A stretch of 64,000 nucleotides of DNA from JASHSH01 sp036490215 (GCA_036490215.1 DASXEH010000056.1:157227-221226); one strand, 5' to 3'; counted from the stretch's first letter, positions 8,298 to 17,424 are shown. A program made the numbers and translations. Notes: generated from the sequence alone by a model not told the origin.

Positions 8298-10328
8298 TTA
8301 CTGCGCCGCCAGCAGCGATTTTCGCTCTTCGACAACCTTGCCGGCCTCGCGACCGACTACCTCTTGCAGATGATCGAACTTCCACAGGAAGGTGCCGACA
8401 CCCATGGTCAACGAGCGCAATTCAACGATCAGATCGCCCATCTCGGCCTGAGGCAGATAGGCCGAGACCGTATCCCAGCTTTTCCACCCGTCCTTCGCGG
8501 TATAGCCGAGAATCTGTCCACGCCGGGTGGAGATGATGCGCTGTGCTTTCGAGGTGAACTCGGTGGGCACGGCGATCTCGACCGACAGAATCGGCTCGAG
8601 CAAGACCGGATCGCATTTCGGCATGCCCTCGCTCATGGCGATGCGCGCGGCCGTTTTGAAGGCCATGTCGGAACTGTCGACCGAGTGATAGCTGCCGTCG
8701 GTCAGCGTCACTTTGATGTCGACGACTGGAAAGCCGAGCGGCCCCTGTTTCAGATAATCGGCAACGCCTTCGCCGACAGCCGGGATGTATTGCTTGGGTA
8801 CCGAGCCGCCGACGATCTTGTCAGCGTATTGGAATCCCGCACCGCGTGGCTGCGGCGCGATGTCGACATGGATATCGCCGAACTGCCCGTGACCGCCGCT
8901 CTGGCGCTTGTGGCGTCCGTGTTGTGAGACGGTTTTGCGGATCGTCTCCTTGTAGGGCACCTGCGGCCGCTGGCCGGACACCGTCAGATTGAAGCGGCTA
9001 CGTAGCTTCTCGATCGCCACTTGGAGATGGATCTCACCCTGCCCCCATAGCACGAGTTGGCCGGTATCCGTGTTGTGCTCGACTGAGAGCGACGGATCTT
9101 CCTCGACCAGTCGCGTCAGCGCGCCGGAAAGCTTCACCTCGTCCTGTTTCTTCTCGGCATGGACAGCCAGCGAGAACAATGGCGTCAACGCGCGCGGCCA
9201 GTCACCCCCCTCGCCCTTGTTGGGTGCGCCGAGCAGATCGCCGGTGTTGACCGGGTCAAGCTTGCCGAACGCCACCACATCGCCGATGCCTCCTTTCACC
9301 ACTTTATTGGTGGCCGCGCCGACAACCGAGAACAACCCCGCAGGCCGAACACCACCGATGGCGCCGCCTTCACTGAATTCACCGCGCCAAACGCGCGCAA
9401 ACGACAGCTTACCGGTGTGCGTGGCATGGACCGTCTTGAACACGCGGGCCACTGATCCACCCTTATCGGAGACCTTGAGGCGCTTGGCCGTGGCCGCCGC
9501 ATCGGGGACGTCATGGCGCAGCGTCTTCAGCAGACGTTGGATGCCGTTGTCGTGAGCCGCCGATCCGAAGAGGACCGGCACGATCAGATCACTTTCGAGA
9601 TCGCGGCTGATATTGGTGAAGACATCCTTAGTCGAGGGCACGACATCGGACAGAAGTTGTTCGAGCAGCGTGTCGTTAAGATCGGCAAGATGCTCGAGCA
9701 TCTCCTGGCGCGCCGTCTTCTCGTCGGAGAGTTCCGTCTCGGGCAGCTTGATCAGTTCGGAGGCTTGGTCCGGCCGATATTTGTAGGCGCGTTCGCTGAC
9801 CAGATCGATATAACCGCTGATCGCATCACCTTTCCTGATCGGCAATTCGCGCAGAAGCAGCGGTCGCTCCGAGATTGACTGCAGGGCTTCCAATGCCTCG
9901 CGCAGCGGCGGCTCGCCGATCTCGACTTTGTTGATGAAGATCAGATGCGGGATCTGATTCTGATCGAGGAATTTCAGCATCGGCGCCACCATCACAGCGC
10001 GTGCCGGCTCAGGCTCGACCACGACGATGGCCGCATCGGCCACCATTAGTGCCTGGAAACTGTCCTGCTGAAATTCGATCGAACCAGGGCAATCGAGAAA
10101 ACACCATCGATCATCGAGGAACGCGCCATTGGCGATATTGACCTCGACGCCCATGCCACGCTGTCGCGCTTCGGGCGTCGCGTCGCCGACGGTGGTTTTA
10201 TCTTTGATCGTGCCTTTGCGTTGGATCGAGCCTGACGCAAAAAGCAGGCTTTCGAGCAATGTGGTCTTGCCGCTGCCGTAGGGTCCTACAAGAGCGGCGA
10301 CACGGGTCGAGGCGATCTTGGACGCCAT
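8298..10328 (-). CDS. elongation factor G-like GTPase (non-canonical EF-G paralogue)
   Basis: A 676-residue protein with the five-domain EF-G layout. The start at 10328 (MASKIASTRVAAL) follows a strong GGGGAGGG site. The P-loop is GPYGSGKTT, and the C-terminal half (GQGEIHLQVAIEKL, domain IV SGGHGQFGDIHVDI) is clearly EF-G-like. The GTPase motifs diverge. G3 is DCPGSIEF, so the catalytic His of DTPGH is Ser. G4 is NKVE rather than NKxD. Switch I reads RQRGMGVEV in place of RGITI. This matches the EF-G-like paralogue family often found beside a standard FusA. It is probably not the main translocase; a ribosome-associated or regulatory role is possible. Confidence 0.9.
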   Translation of the reverse strand: MASKIASTRVAALVGPYGSGKTTLLESLLFASGSIQRKGTIKDKTTVGDATPEARQRGMGVEVNIANGAFLDDRWCFLDCPGSIEFQQDSFQALMVADAAIVVVEPEPARAVMVAPMLKFLDQNQIPHLIFINKVEIGEPPLREALEALQSISERPLLLRELPIRKGDAISGYIDLVSERAYKYRPDQASELIKLPETELSDEKTARQEMLEHLADLNDTLLEQLLSDVVPSTKDVFTNISRDLESDLIVPVLFGSAAHDNGIQRLLKTLRHDVPDAAATAKRLKVSDKGGSVARVFKTVHATHTGKLSFARVWRGEFSEGGAIGGVRPAGLFSVVGAATNKVVKGGIGDVVAFGKLDPVNTGDLLGAPNKGEGGDWPRALTPLFSLAVHAEKKQDEVKLSGALTRLVEEDPSLSVEHNTDTGQLVLWGQGEIHLQVAIEKLRSRFNLTVSGQRPQVPYKETIRKTVSQHGRHKRQSGGHGQFGDIHVDIAPQPRGAGFQYADKIVGGSVPKQYIPAVGEGVADYLKQGPLGFPVVDIKVTLTDGSYHSVDSSDMAFKTAARIAMSEGMPKCDPVLLEPILSVEIAVPTEFTSKAQRIISTRRGQILGYTAKDGWKSWDTVSAYLPQAEMGDLIVELRSLTMGVGTFLWKFDHLQEVVGREAGKVVEERKSLLAAQ

Positions 10329-10471
10329 TCTGCCCTCCCCTACTCTCAGATCATTAATGCTTCTCCCAAACCGGGACCGAGGCAACAGCAAAGAATCGCC
10401 TCTGTTGCTGCATCTGCGTAGGCCTTTGATCCGCTTGGTGACAAGCTATTGGACTTGGCGGATCATGCGCC

Positions 10472-11029
10472 ATGCATGACGATGTGCCTACCGGCGCCGC
10501 GCCCTATCTCGATGTGCTGCAGCGCTATCACACCGATATCACGCCCCACAGCGGACGCCATTTGATCGACCATTTATTGGGTGTATATCGGCTGCTCGAC
10601 ACGTGGGGCAATGCGCCCGAGACTTGCCGCGCAGGGCTGTTCCACAGCATCTATGGCACGAACATCTTTAATGTAAAATCCGCTCCCTTCACCGAGCGCG
10701 AATCGATCCGCGTGGCGATCGGCGACGTGGCGGAGCGGTTGGCGTTTCTATTTTGCGTGACGGATCGACCCGTCGCCTTTCTCGCAGCGGCAGCGGAACG
10801 GAACTACGCTCTCGCCGACACCGTGCATAACGAGTCGATTGCGATCACAGCCAATGAATTGCGTGCGTTGATCGAAATCGAAGTTGCCAATTTCTGCGAG
10901 CAACCGGAAAAGCCGGACGATCTGCGGCTGATCTACAACACGATCATCGCCATCGAGCGGCATGGACCTTTGATCAGTTCGTCCGCACGCTCGGCGTTGG
11001 CCGCCTCGGCCTCGAAATCAACGCCCTGA
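10472..11029 (+). CDS. DUF6817-like protein (HD-related helical fold)
   Basis: A 185-residue cytosolic protein. The block SGRHLIDHLLGVYRLLDTWG followed by CRAGLFHSIYGT is what I know from DUF6817 proteins. The spaced His residues suggest a degenerate HD-type metal-binding helical domain, perhaps a hydrolase. FTERESIRVAIGDVAERLAFLF continues this conserved core. The gene is divergent from the EF-G-like gene. Its 3' end overlaps that of the TPR/oxygenase gene by 12 bp in convergent orientation. No biochemical function is established for this family, and none should be assumed. Confidence 0.75.
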   Translation: MHDDVPTGAAPYLDVLQRYHTDITPHSGRHLIDHLLGVYRLLDTWGNAPETCRAGLFHSIYGTNIFNVKSAPFTERESIRVAIGDVAERLAFLFCVTDRPVAFLAAAAERNYALADTVHNESIAITANELRALIEIEVANFCEQPEKPDDLRLIYNTIIAIERHGPLISSSARSALAASASKSTP

Positions 11030-12202
11030 TTGAACCGCTTTGATATCGAAGGCAATGCTGATCCGCCGGCCATTGCCCTCGAAGGGAATGGTGCGGTGAT
11101 AGAAATAGGATGGGAACATCACCAGCGTGCCGGACTGAGGCATGACTTGGCGCGTGGGCCCTAGCGTACTCAGCGCATCGCCGAAATCATGGCCGCCGAA
11201 TTCGATCGCGCCGGCGTCGTCGGCGAGGGGTCGATCGATTACGACTTCCGGATAGTAGACGCCACTGATCCAAGCTTTCTCATGGATGTGCGGCAACTCA
11301 TAGGCCGCGCTCTCCATGATGTTCGACCAACTCATGATCGTAAACGCCGCTGGCCTGCCCAGCGCGACCGGATGGTTCACGTCGACCGATAGTTTCGCCG
11401 CGTAATCGAGCGCGGCGTTAACGAACATCTGCCGCAGCGGATTGGCGACATGAGCGTCGAGCGCAAACGTGTCTTCGAGACGCGCACCACCGATCATGGT
11501 CCGCGCGATGTGGCGCAAGCTGAGATCGCTGCGATTGACCAGGCTTTCGGTGACGGCACGATTGAAGTCCGTCGCCGAGACAAAGCCGGGCGGCGGCGCG
11601 ATGGTCGTCACCTTGAGCAGGCGGTCGAAATCAAGCAGCCGCGCGACGGCCTGATCCACACCGAGCTGCGCGAACGCAATTGCCAGATGGGCAACCGCAC
11701 GCTGATTGGTCGGCATGATCGCGAGGCTGGCCTCAGTCAGCTTGCGCGCTTCGTCGGGACGGCCGCGGCGCAGGGCGATGCCGGCGGCGAGATTGAGGAG
11801 CGAGAGATCGCCGGGCGCGCGCTGCAGCGATGCGTAGATGGCTTCGGCGGCATCGTCGGCGCGGCCGAGATCGAGCAGCACGGAAGCGAGTAGCGTATGG
11901 CCGATATGAAGATCGGGCATTTCGGCGATGGCCTGGCGGCAGGCGCGCTCGGCAGCGTTGAACAGACCCGAATCGCATTCGGCGCTGGCGAGGCCGAGTA
12001 GCGCGGGATAGCGCGCCGGACCAGACAGATTGTCGAGGGCGATGCGATAGAGCGCGGCGGCACGTTCGGGATTGCCGTTCTGATGCGCGGCCTGAGCCGC
12101 CATCACCATCTCGGCCGCATCGACCTCGCCGCCATGTCGCTGCACGGGAGACGATTGATTGACGACCTGGGCTTCAATCGGCGCGCGATTCGTAACCGTC
12201 AT
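11018..12202 (-). CDS. TPR repeats fused to a putative 2OG-Fe(II) oxygenase domain
   Basis: A 394-residue protein starting at 12202 after GGAGGGTAGC. Residues of about 28-190 form tetratricopeptide-like helical repeats (AAALYRIALDNL, AERACRQAIAEMP, ADDAAEAIYASLQRAP, PDEARKLTEASLAIMP). The last 150 residues match the putative 2OG-Fe(II) oxygenase fold: PHIHEKAWISGVYY supplies two metal-ligand candidates, YFYHRTIPF the distal His, and NGRRISIAFD the 2-oxoglutarate-binding Arg. The likely activity is hydroxylation of a protein or small molecule brought by the TPR part. No partner gene is adjacent, and the substrate is unknown. Confidence 0.83.
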   Translation of the reverse strand: MTVTNRAPIEAQVVNQSSPVQRHGGEVDAAEMVMAAQAAHQNGNPERAAALYRIALDNLSGPARYPALLGLASAECDSGLFNAAERACRQAIAEMPDLHIGHTLLASVLLDLGRADDAAEAIYASLQRAPGDLSLLNLAAGIALRRGRPDEARKLTEASLAIMPTNQRAVAHLAIAFAQLGVDQAVARLLDFDRLLKVTTIAPPPGFVSATDFNRAVTESLVNRSDLSLRHIARTMIGGARLEDTFALDAHVANPLRQMFVNAALDYAAKLSVDVNHPVALGRPAAFTIMSWSNIMESAAYELPHIHEKAWISGVYYPEVVIDRPLADDAGAIEFGGHDFGDALSTLGPTRQVMPQSGTLVMFPSYFYHRTIPFEGNGRRISIAFDIKAVQSGR

Positions 12203-12472
12203 GCTACCCTCCGGACGGGTCCGGAGACGATGATCCGCTCGGAAAATTTTACCGGATGGGCAAAATCTGCCGTGCGCCGCCGTCGCGAACCCTTGCCGCG
12301 CAAATCCCGAAAAAGCTCGGAATTCCGCATAGTTCGGCGTTCTCGCTGGTGCCCGAAGAGCCCAAGGCTCAGGGCGTAAAAACGCCTTCGCCCTTTGACG
12401 GCGCAAAGCCCGTGCCGCGGTGCTTGGCTTGACTTTGAATCGCCGTTGTCCGAGCCTCCCGCCTCGGGGTCC

Positions 12473-13426
12473 ATGCCATCCAAATCCGCGCGCCGGCGCG
12501 TTCCGACATTGGCTTTAGCAATCAAACCGCGCCGCGAGGCCGAGGCCTGGCTCGCGCCGATCAGTGCCGCCTTACCCGAGCTGCGGGTTGCGCTGCTGGA
12601 TGATGTGAAGCCATCGGAAGTCGATTACGCGGCGGCCTGGGGAACAGTGGCGGGGCTCGATCGCTGCCCGAATTTGAAGGCGCTCATCTCGCTCGGTGCG
12701 GGTGTCGATCACATACTGGCCAATGCCTCACTCGCCCATCTTCCCGTCATCCGCATGATCGACCCGGGACTGACCGAGGGCATGACCGAGTTCGCGCTGC
12801 TTCAGGTTCTGCACCACCACCGGCGCATGCCTGAATTCAACGCCTTCCAACGCGATCAGCAATGGAAGCCGCTATACGCACCGCTGGCGCGCAACCGCTG
12901 CGTCGGTGTCATGGGCCTGGGCATCCTGGGGCGCGACACTACGCTTCATCTGAAGCAGCTTGGCTTTCGCATCATCGGCTGGAGCCGTAGCAAGCACACC
13001 ATCCGCGGGGTTCGTACTTTCGCCGGCGCAACAGGTCTGAAGCGTTTCCTCGCACAGGCCGAAATCTTGGTATGCCTGCTGCCGTTGACGCCGGAGACGC
13101 GCGGCATCCTGAATGCCGAGACCTTTGCTCAGCTTCCGAAAGGTGCTTCCGTCATCAACCTGGCACGTGGCGGCCATGTCGTTGAGGCCGACCTTCTCGC
13201 GGCCCTTAATGCGGGACATCTGTCGGGCGCTTCGCTCGACGTCTTCCATGAAGAACCGCTGCCCAAGCACAACCCGTTATGGGCGCATCCCAAAGTCATT
13301 GTGACGCCCCATATCGCAAGCCTGACGCAACGCGATACGGGGACGTTGTTCGTTGCGCGCAGTGTGCGTAGTTTGATTGCGGGAAAACGCCCGCGCGGAT
13401 TGGTCGATCGGCATCGCGGTTACTGA
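12473..13426 (+). CDS. glyoxylate/hydroxypyruvate reductase A-type D-2-hydroxyacid dehydrogenase
   Basis: A 317-residue NAD(P)H-dependent 2-hydroxyacid dehydrogenase of the GhrA branch. GVMGLGILGRDTTLHLKQLG is the Rossmann motif, INLARGGHV carries the substrate-binding Arg, DVFHEEPLP includes the catalytic Glu region, and VTPHIASLT the catalytic His. The enzyme would reduce glyoxylate, hydroxypyruvate or similar 2-ketoacids. ATG at 12473 is used; an in-frame ATG at 12395 would add 26 residues without family similarity. It lies 35 bp before the DapA-family gene and is probably the first gene of a three-gene operon with it and the amidase. Confidence 0.87.
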   Translation: MPSKSARRRVPTLALAIKPRREAEAWLAPISAALPELRVALLDDVKPSEVDYAAAWGTVAGLDRCPNLKALISLGAGVDHILANASLAHLPVIRMIDPGLTEGMTEFALLQVLHHHRRMPEFNAFQRDQQWKPLYAPLARNRCVGVMGLGILGRDTTLHLKQLGFRIIGWSRSKHTIRGVRTFAGATGLKRFLAQAEILVCLLPLTPETRGILNAETFAQLPKGASVINLARGGHVVEADLLAALNAGHLSGASLDVFHEEPLPKHNPLWAHPKVIVTPHIASLTQRDTGTLFVARSVRSLIAGKRPRGLVDRHRGY

Positions 13427-13461
13427 CGCCGGCGAAACGATAAAATCGGGAAGGAACAGTG

Positions 13462-14436
13462 ATGAGTGTGACCGTCGCCCCAGATACCTTGCTCGCCAAG
13501 ATCGCCAAGCCGATCGCGCCGAAAGGTGTGTATGCGGCCGTTCTGTCGCCCTTCGACGACAAATACGAGATCGATACGCCGCTTCTGATCGATCATGCGA
13601 AATGGCTGCTGGCGAATGGCTGCAACGGGCTGTCGACCACTGGCTCGACCGGCGAGGGCAATTCGATGCCAACCAAGCAGCGCATCGGCCTGCTTGATAC
13701 ACTGCTCAAGGCAGGGGTGCCGGCCGACAAGATGATCCCGGGTACCGGCGCAGCATCGCTTGGCGACGTGGTCGAGCTGACACGTCATGCCGTGCAGGCG
13801 GGATGCGGTGGGGCGCTGGTTTTGCCGCCCTACTATTACAGCAACCCGACTGAAGATGGCCTGTTCGCGGCCTTCGCCTCGCTGATCGAACGCGTGGCCG
13901 ATAGTCGCTTGCGTCTGTACCTCTATCACATCCCGCAATTCACGGGGGTGCCGATCCCTTATGCGGTGATCGACCGGTTGATCGATGCGTTCCCGGGCAT
14001 CATTGCCGGGCTGAAGGACAGTTTCGGCGATTGGAGCTATTCGGAAAACCTGCTGAAGCACCTGCCCGGCTTCGCCGTCTATCCGGGCAGCGAGATTTTC
14101 CTCTCCCGCGTCAAGAAAGCCGGTGGCGGCGGTTGCATCTCGGGCACCGTCAACTTCACCGCGCCCTTGGCCGCGCAAGTCTATGCAGCGGCGACGGAAG
14201 CCGAAGCTGAACGCCTGCAAACCAAGCTCGATGCCGTCCGCAAAGTCGTCGAGGCACATCCACTGGTCCCTGCGCTGAAGGCGATCAAAGGCGAGATGGT
14301 CGGCAAGCCGAGTTGGGGTCGCGTGTTACCGCCCTTCACGCAGTTGCCCGACGCGGCACGCACGGATCTGTTCAAGGCGCTCGATGGCTTCCTGTCCAAG
14401 AGCGCAAGCGGCCACGGTTGGGAGCTGCGCGCATGA
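13462..14436 (+). CDS. dihydrodipicolinate synthase/N-acetylneuraminate lyase family aldolase or dehydratase
   Basis: A 324-residue (beta/alpha)8 enzyme of the DapA/NanA family. The Schiff-base lysine is in IAGLKDSFGDW, the catalytic tyrosine in LYLYHIPQFTG, and the TTGSTGEGNSM loop binds the 2-ketoacid carboxylate. The start follows GGGAAGGAAC; GTG at 13459 is an alternative. Members outside lysine synthesis include sugar-acid lyases and 2-keto-3-deoxypentonate dehydratases. With the large sugar-acid locus downstream, such a role is possible, but its immediate neighbours (hydroxyacid dehydrogenase, amidase) suggest a different substrate. Its stop codon overlaps the amidase start (ATGA). Confidence 0.85.
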   Translation: MSVTVAPDTLLAKIAKPIAPKGVYAAVLSPFDDKYEIDTPLLIDHAKWLLANGCNGLSTTGSTGEGNSMPTKQRIGLLDTLLKAGVPADKMIPGTGAASLGDVVELTRHAVQAGCGGALVLPPYYYSNPTEDGLFAAFASLIERVADSRLRLYLYHIPQFTGVPIPYAVIDRLIDAFPGIIAGLKDSFGDWSYSENLLKHLPGFAVYPGSEIFLSRVKKAGGGGCISGTVNFTAPLAAQVYAAATEAEAERLQTKLDAVRKVVEAHPLVPALKAIKGEMVGKPSWGRVLPPFTQLPDAARTDLFKALDGFLSKSASGHGWELRA

Positions 14437-15791
14437 TGTTGCCGATTGAGAAGATGTCGGGCGCGGCGATCGGCCGCGCCTTGGCTGCGGGCGGGCTGGA
14501 TGCGGTCGCCGTGACCGAGTTCTTTCTCGACCGGATCGAAAAGGCCAAGTCGAATCCTGTCTTCATCACCGTGACGGCCGAACGAGCGCGGCGTGAGGCC
14601 GCTGCCGCTGCCAAGCGGTACAAAGAAGGCCGCACGTTCGGCCTGCTCGATGGCGTGCCGGTCGCGTGGAAAGACCTGATGGACATGGCCGGCTCGCGCA
14701 CCACAGCCGCCTCGGCGCTCTATCGCGACGCCCCGGTCAAAGATAAGGACGCCCTCGTCGTCACCAATCTGGCTGCCGCCGGCATGGTGGCGCTGGGCAA
14801 GACCAATCTCTCGGAATTCGCCTTCTCGGGCATCGGCGCCAACCCGCATTTCGGCACGCCGATCAATCCCAACGATACGAAGACCGCGCGCATTCCGGGC
14901 GGCTCGACATCGGGCGGCGCGGTGGCCGTAGCAGCAGGGCTCGCGCCCTGCTCGATCGGCAGCGACACCGGCGGATCGGTGCGCGGCCCTGCCTCGCTGA
15001 ACGGCATCACCGGCTTCAAGACTAGCGAAGGGCGCATCGACCGCACCGGTGTGTTCATGCTGTCGCGGACTTTGGACACGATCGGCCCGCTGGCGCATAC
15101 GGTGGAAGACTGCGTGCTGCTCGACATGGCGCTGCGCGGCCAGATGACGACGCCGGTGCATTACACGGACATAGCAGGGCTTGAATTGGTTGCCCATGAC
15201 GACTGCGCCGATGGGCTTGGGCCCGGCGTCGGTGAGAATATGGAAGCCCTGCTGAACCGTCTGGCGAAGGCTGGCGCCAAGGTTTCGCGCCGCAAGCTGC
15301 CGCAGATCGCCGAGGCCCGCGCGATCACCGCGAAATTAGGAGCGCTGGTGACGATCGAGGCCTATACCGAGCAGCGGCATCATTATGAGTCCGACGATGC
15401 CAAGCGCATGGACCAGCGCGTCGTCTCACGCGCCAAGATGGGCGCGACGGTCACCGCGCCCGATCTCCTGATCATCCAGCGCGAACGCGAGCGGCTGATC
15501 CAGTCGTTGAATGCCGAACTTGGCGATGCGCTTCTGGTCACGCCCGCCACGCCGATCACCGCGCCCGCGATCGCGCCGCTGGATGCCGACCCCGACCTGT
15601 TCCGCAAAACCAATCTGCACGTGCTGCACTTCTGCTATATCGGCAACTACTTCCGCATGTGCGGCTTGGCCTTGCCCTCGGGCCGCGATGCAGGTGGCCT
15701 GCCGACTGGCGTGCAGTTCCTGGCGAAAGGCGGCGATGATGAACGCCTGTTGTCACTGGGATTGGGCTTGGAACGCGCCCTGGCTTCCTGA
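14433..15791 (+). CDS. amidase (amidase signature family)
   Basis: A 452-residue amidase-signature hydrolase with the full Ser-cisSer-Lys triad: Lys in VAWKDLMDMAG, cis-Ser in GGSTSGGAVAVAAG and the nucleophile in GSDTGGSVRGPASLNG. The C-terminal half closes the fold (RMCGLALPSGRDAGGLPTGVQ). The enzyme cleaves a carboxamide or acts on a biuret- or aryl-amide-like substrate in the cytoplasm. There is no GatB/GatC context, so it is unlikely to be the tRNA amidotransferase subunit. ATG at 14433 overlaps the stop of the upstream DapA-family gene, indicating translational coupling and a shared pathway. Confidence 0.88.
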   Translation: MMLPIEKMSGAAIGRALAAGGLDAVAVTEFFLDRIEKAKSNPVFITVTAERARREAAAAAKRYKEGRTFGLLDGVPVAWKDLMDMAGSRTTAASALYRDAPVKDKDALVVTNLAAAGMVALGKTNLSEFAFSGIGANPHFGTPINPNDTKTARIPGGSTSGGAVAVAAGLAPCSIGSDTGGSVRGPASLNGITGFKTSEGRIDRTGVFMLSRTLDTIGPLAHTVEDCVLLDMALRGQMTTPVHYTDIAGLELVAHDDCADGLGPGVGENMEALLNRLAKAGAKVSRRKLPQIAEARAITAKLGALVTIEAYTEQRHHYESDDAKRMDQRVVSRAKMGATVTAPDLLIIQRERERLIQSLNAELGDALLVTPATPITAPAIAPLDADPDLFRKTNLHVLHFCYIGNYFRMCGLALPSGRDAGGLPTGVQFLAKGGDDERLLSLGLGLERALAS

Positions 15792-15880
15792 TACAGCCGT
15801 CACTGCGAAATACGGTTCTTGAACTGATACTGGCTCCAATGGAGAGCCGTGCAATTGCCGGTGAGGCGGAAGGAAGAGCA

Positions 15881-16273
15881 ATGTCATCCCATCTCGGGGC
15901 CGTGGCGCTGGTGGTGCGCGACTACGACGAAGCCAAGGCTTGGTACGAGGAAAAGCTTGGTTTCACAACCGTCGAAGATACGCCATTGGGCGACGGCAAA
16001 CGCTGGCTGGTGGTCGCACCACCGGGGTCGAAGGAAACGCATATCCTGCTCGCCCAGGCCGCGACCGTCGAACAGGATGCGTTCATCGGCAATCAGACGG
16101 GCGGCCGCGTGTTCCTCTTCCTGCACACCGACGACTTCTGGCGCGACCATGAGGCCTTCAAAGCACGCGGCGTGAAATTCATCGAGGAACCGCGCGAGGA
16201 AAAATACGCAACGGTGGTCGTGTTCGAAGACCTCTACGGCAATCGCTGGGATTTGTTGCAGCGAAAGCAGTGA
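15881..16273 (+). CDS. VOC family protein (glyoxalase/bleomycin resistance fold)
   Basis: A 130-residue vicinal-oxygen-chelate protein. The start at 15881 (MSSHLGAVALVVRDYDEAKAWY) follows GGAAGGAAG. Two beta-alpha-beta-beta-beta modules are recognisable: LGFTTVEDTPLGDGKRWLVV in the first, and FIEEPREEKYATVVVFEDLYGNRWDLLQ in the second, where Glu near the end of each half is the usual metal ligand. Such proteins act as glyoxalases, dioxygenases or binding proteins. It sits about 90 bp after the amidase and may be a separate unit. The substrate is unknown. Confidence 0.85.
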   Translation: MSSHLGAVALVVRDYDEAKAWYEEKLGFTTVEDTPLGDGKRWLVVAPPGSKETHILLAQAATVEQDAFIGNQTGGRVFLFLHTDDFWRDHEAFKARGVKFIEEPREEKYATVVVFEDLYGNRWDLLQRKQ

Positions 16274-16335
16274 AGCCCTGTACTGTGTCTGGTGCGACTG
16301 CTTTCGTTTATCCGATGCCCTGACAGGAGACCGTG

Positions 16336-16524
16336 ATGAGCTATCAAGCCGCAATAGCGGCGTTCCGCGAAAACATCACTCTGCTCATCCGCCCGCAGAA
16401 AGACCCGATGATGTGGAACTTGTGCACCGGGCTGCTGCAGCTCTCCGAAGCGATGGAGAAGGACATGAAGGTCCTGCGGCAGAAAGTTGAGGCGATCGAT
16501 ACGGTCGTCAAAAACATCCAGTAA
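16336..16524 (+). CDS. small hypothetical protein, 62 residues
   Basis: A short gene with a good AGGAGA Shine-Dalgarno and an ATG at 16336 (preceded by an in-frame GTG). The product begins MSYQAAIAAFRENITLL and is predicted to be helical and soluble. It carries a Met-rich middle (PMMWNLCTGLLQL) and a charged C-terminal helix with a coiled-coil-like heptad pattern (MEKDMKVLRQKVEAIDTVVKNI). I do not recognise the family. It stands between the VOC gene and the convergent PEP-mutase-like gene. It could be an oligomeric regulator or stress protein, which is speculative. Confidence 0.6.
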   Translation: MSYQAAIAAFRENITLLIRPQKDPMMWNLCTGLLQLSEAMEKDMKVLRQKVEAIDTVVKNIQ

Positions 16525-16554
16525 CGATTCGCCGCCCCGGGCGGCGGGGGCTCG

Positions 16555-17391
16555 TTACTTCCGCCGTTCGACATCCTGGGTGAAGAACCCGTTGATCTCG
16601 GGATGGGGTACAGCCGAGGTCAGCGCGCCGAACGTGCCGGTGTTGAAGATATCCGCGGCGGCCTTCATGAAGGCCCCCCAGGCCGTGCGCGCCAAGGCAC
16701 CGCCGACGCTGATGCGTCGCACACCCAAGTCAGCCAGTTCTGCGACCGTGAAGGTCGGGCCGCCAACGAGAACATTGACTGGCTTCGGCGCCACAGCCTT
16801 TACCACTGCGGCTACGTCTTCCTTGGTGCGCAGGCCGGGTGCATAGAGACAATCGGCTCCCGCATCGGCATAGGCGGTCAGGCGCGCGATCGTGTCCTTG
16901 AGATCGGGCTTGCCCCAGAGATAGCCCTCGGCACGCCCCACCAGCATCACCGCAGGATCGGCGCGATCGATCGCCGCGCGCGCCGCCTTGATGCGCTCGA
17001 CCGCGCGCGGGATTTCGTAGAGTGGCGACGCCTTGTCGCCGGTCGAGTCCTCGATCGACAAGCCCGATACGCCAGCACCGACGGCGAGCGCGACATTGGC
17101 GGCCAAGCCTTCGAGATTTTCGGCAAATCCACCTTCGAAATCCGCATTCAGCGGCACATCGACACCATTCGCCAGCGCCGAGAGATGCGAGACGATTTGC
17201 TCGACCCGCACCTTGTTATCGGGCTTGGCGATCGACCAGGCGAACCCCGAACTGGTCGAGGCCAGTGCCTTGAAGCCTAGATGCTGGAGATAGCGGGCGC
17301 TGCCCAAATCCCACGGGTTGGGGATGACGAAGCATCCCGACTCGTGCAGGCGGCGGAACTGCGCCCGCTTCTCGGCGACCGAAACCGACAT
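16555..17391 (-). CDS. isocitrate lyase/PEP mutase family protein
   Basis: A 278-residue (beta/alpha)8 enzyme of the PEP mutase/isocitrate lyase superfamily. The core includes FVIPNPWDLGSARYLQHLG, the metal-binding segment VPLNADFEGGF and SIEDSTGD, and VGRAEGYLW. The catalytic Cys of isocitrate lyase (KKCGH) is absent, so it is not that enzyme. Oxaloacetate decarboxylase, 2-methylisocitrate-lyase-like or carboxyphosphonoenolpyruvate-mutase-like chemistry are candidates. It lies 33 bp after the Gfo/Idh/MocA gene as the third gene of a minus-strand operon, so it may process a product of sugar oxidation. Confidence 0.85.
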   Translation of the reverse strand: MSVSVAEKRAQFRRLHESGCFVIPNPWDLGSARYLQHLGFKALASTSSGFAWSIAKPDNKVRVEQIVSHLSALANGVDVPLNADFEGGFAENLEGLAANVALAVGAGVSGLSIEDSTGDKASPLYEIPRAVERIKAARAAIDRADPAVMLVGRAEGYLWGKPDLKDTIARLTAYADAGADCLYAPGLRTKEDVAAVVKAVAPKPVNVLVGGPTFTVAELADLGVRRISVGGALARTAWGAFMKAAADIFNTGTFGALTSAVPHPEINGFFTQDVERRK

Positions 17392-17424
17392 CACAACCTC
17401 TGATGCGTTAGAGCTTCACACGCT

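Noticed and set aside
13462..15791. Assignment of the DapA-family gene and amidase to lysine synthesis or Glu-tRNA amidation
   Set aside because: The neighbouring genes are not of those pathways, no GatB/GatC is present, and the DapA-like protein sits in an operon with a hydroxyacid dehydrogenase.
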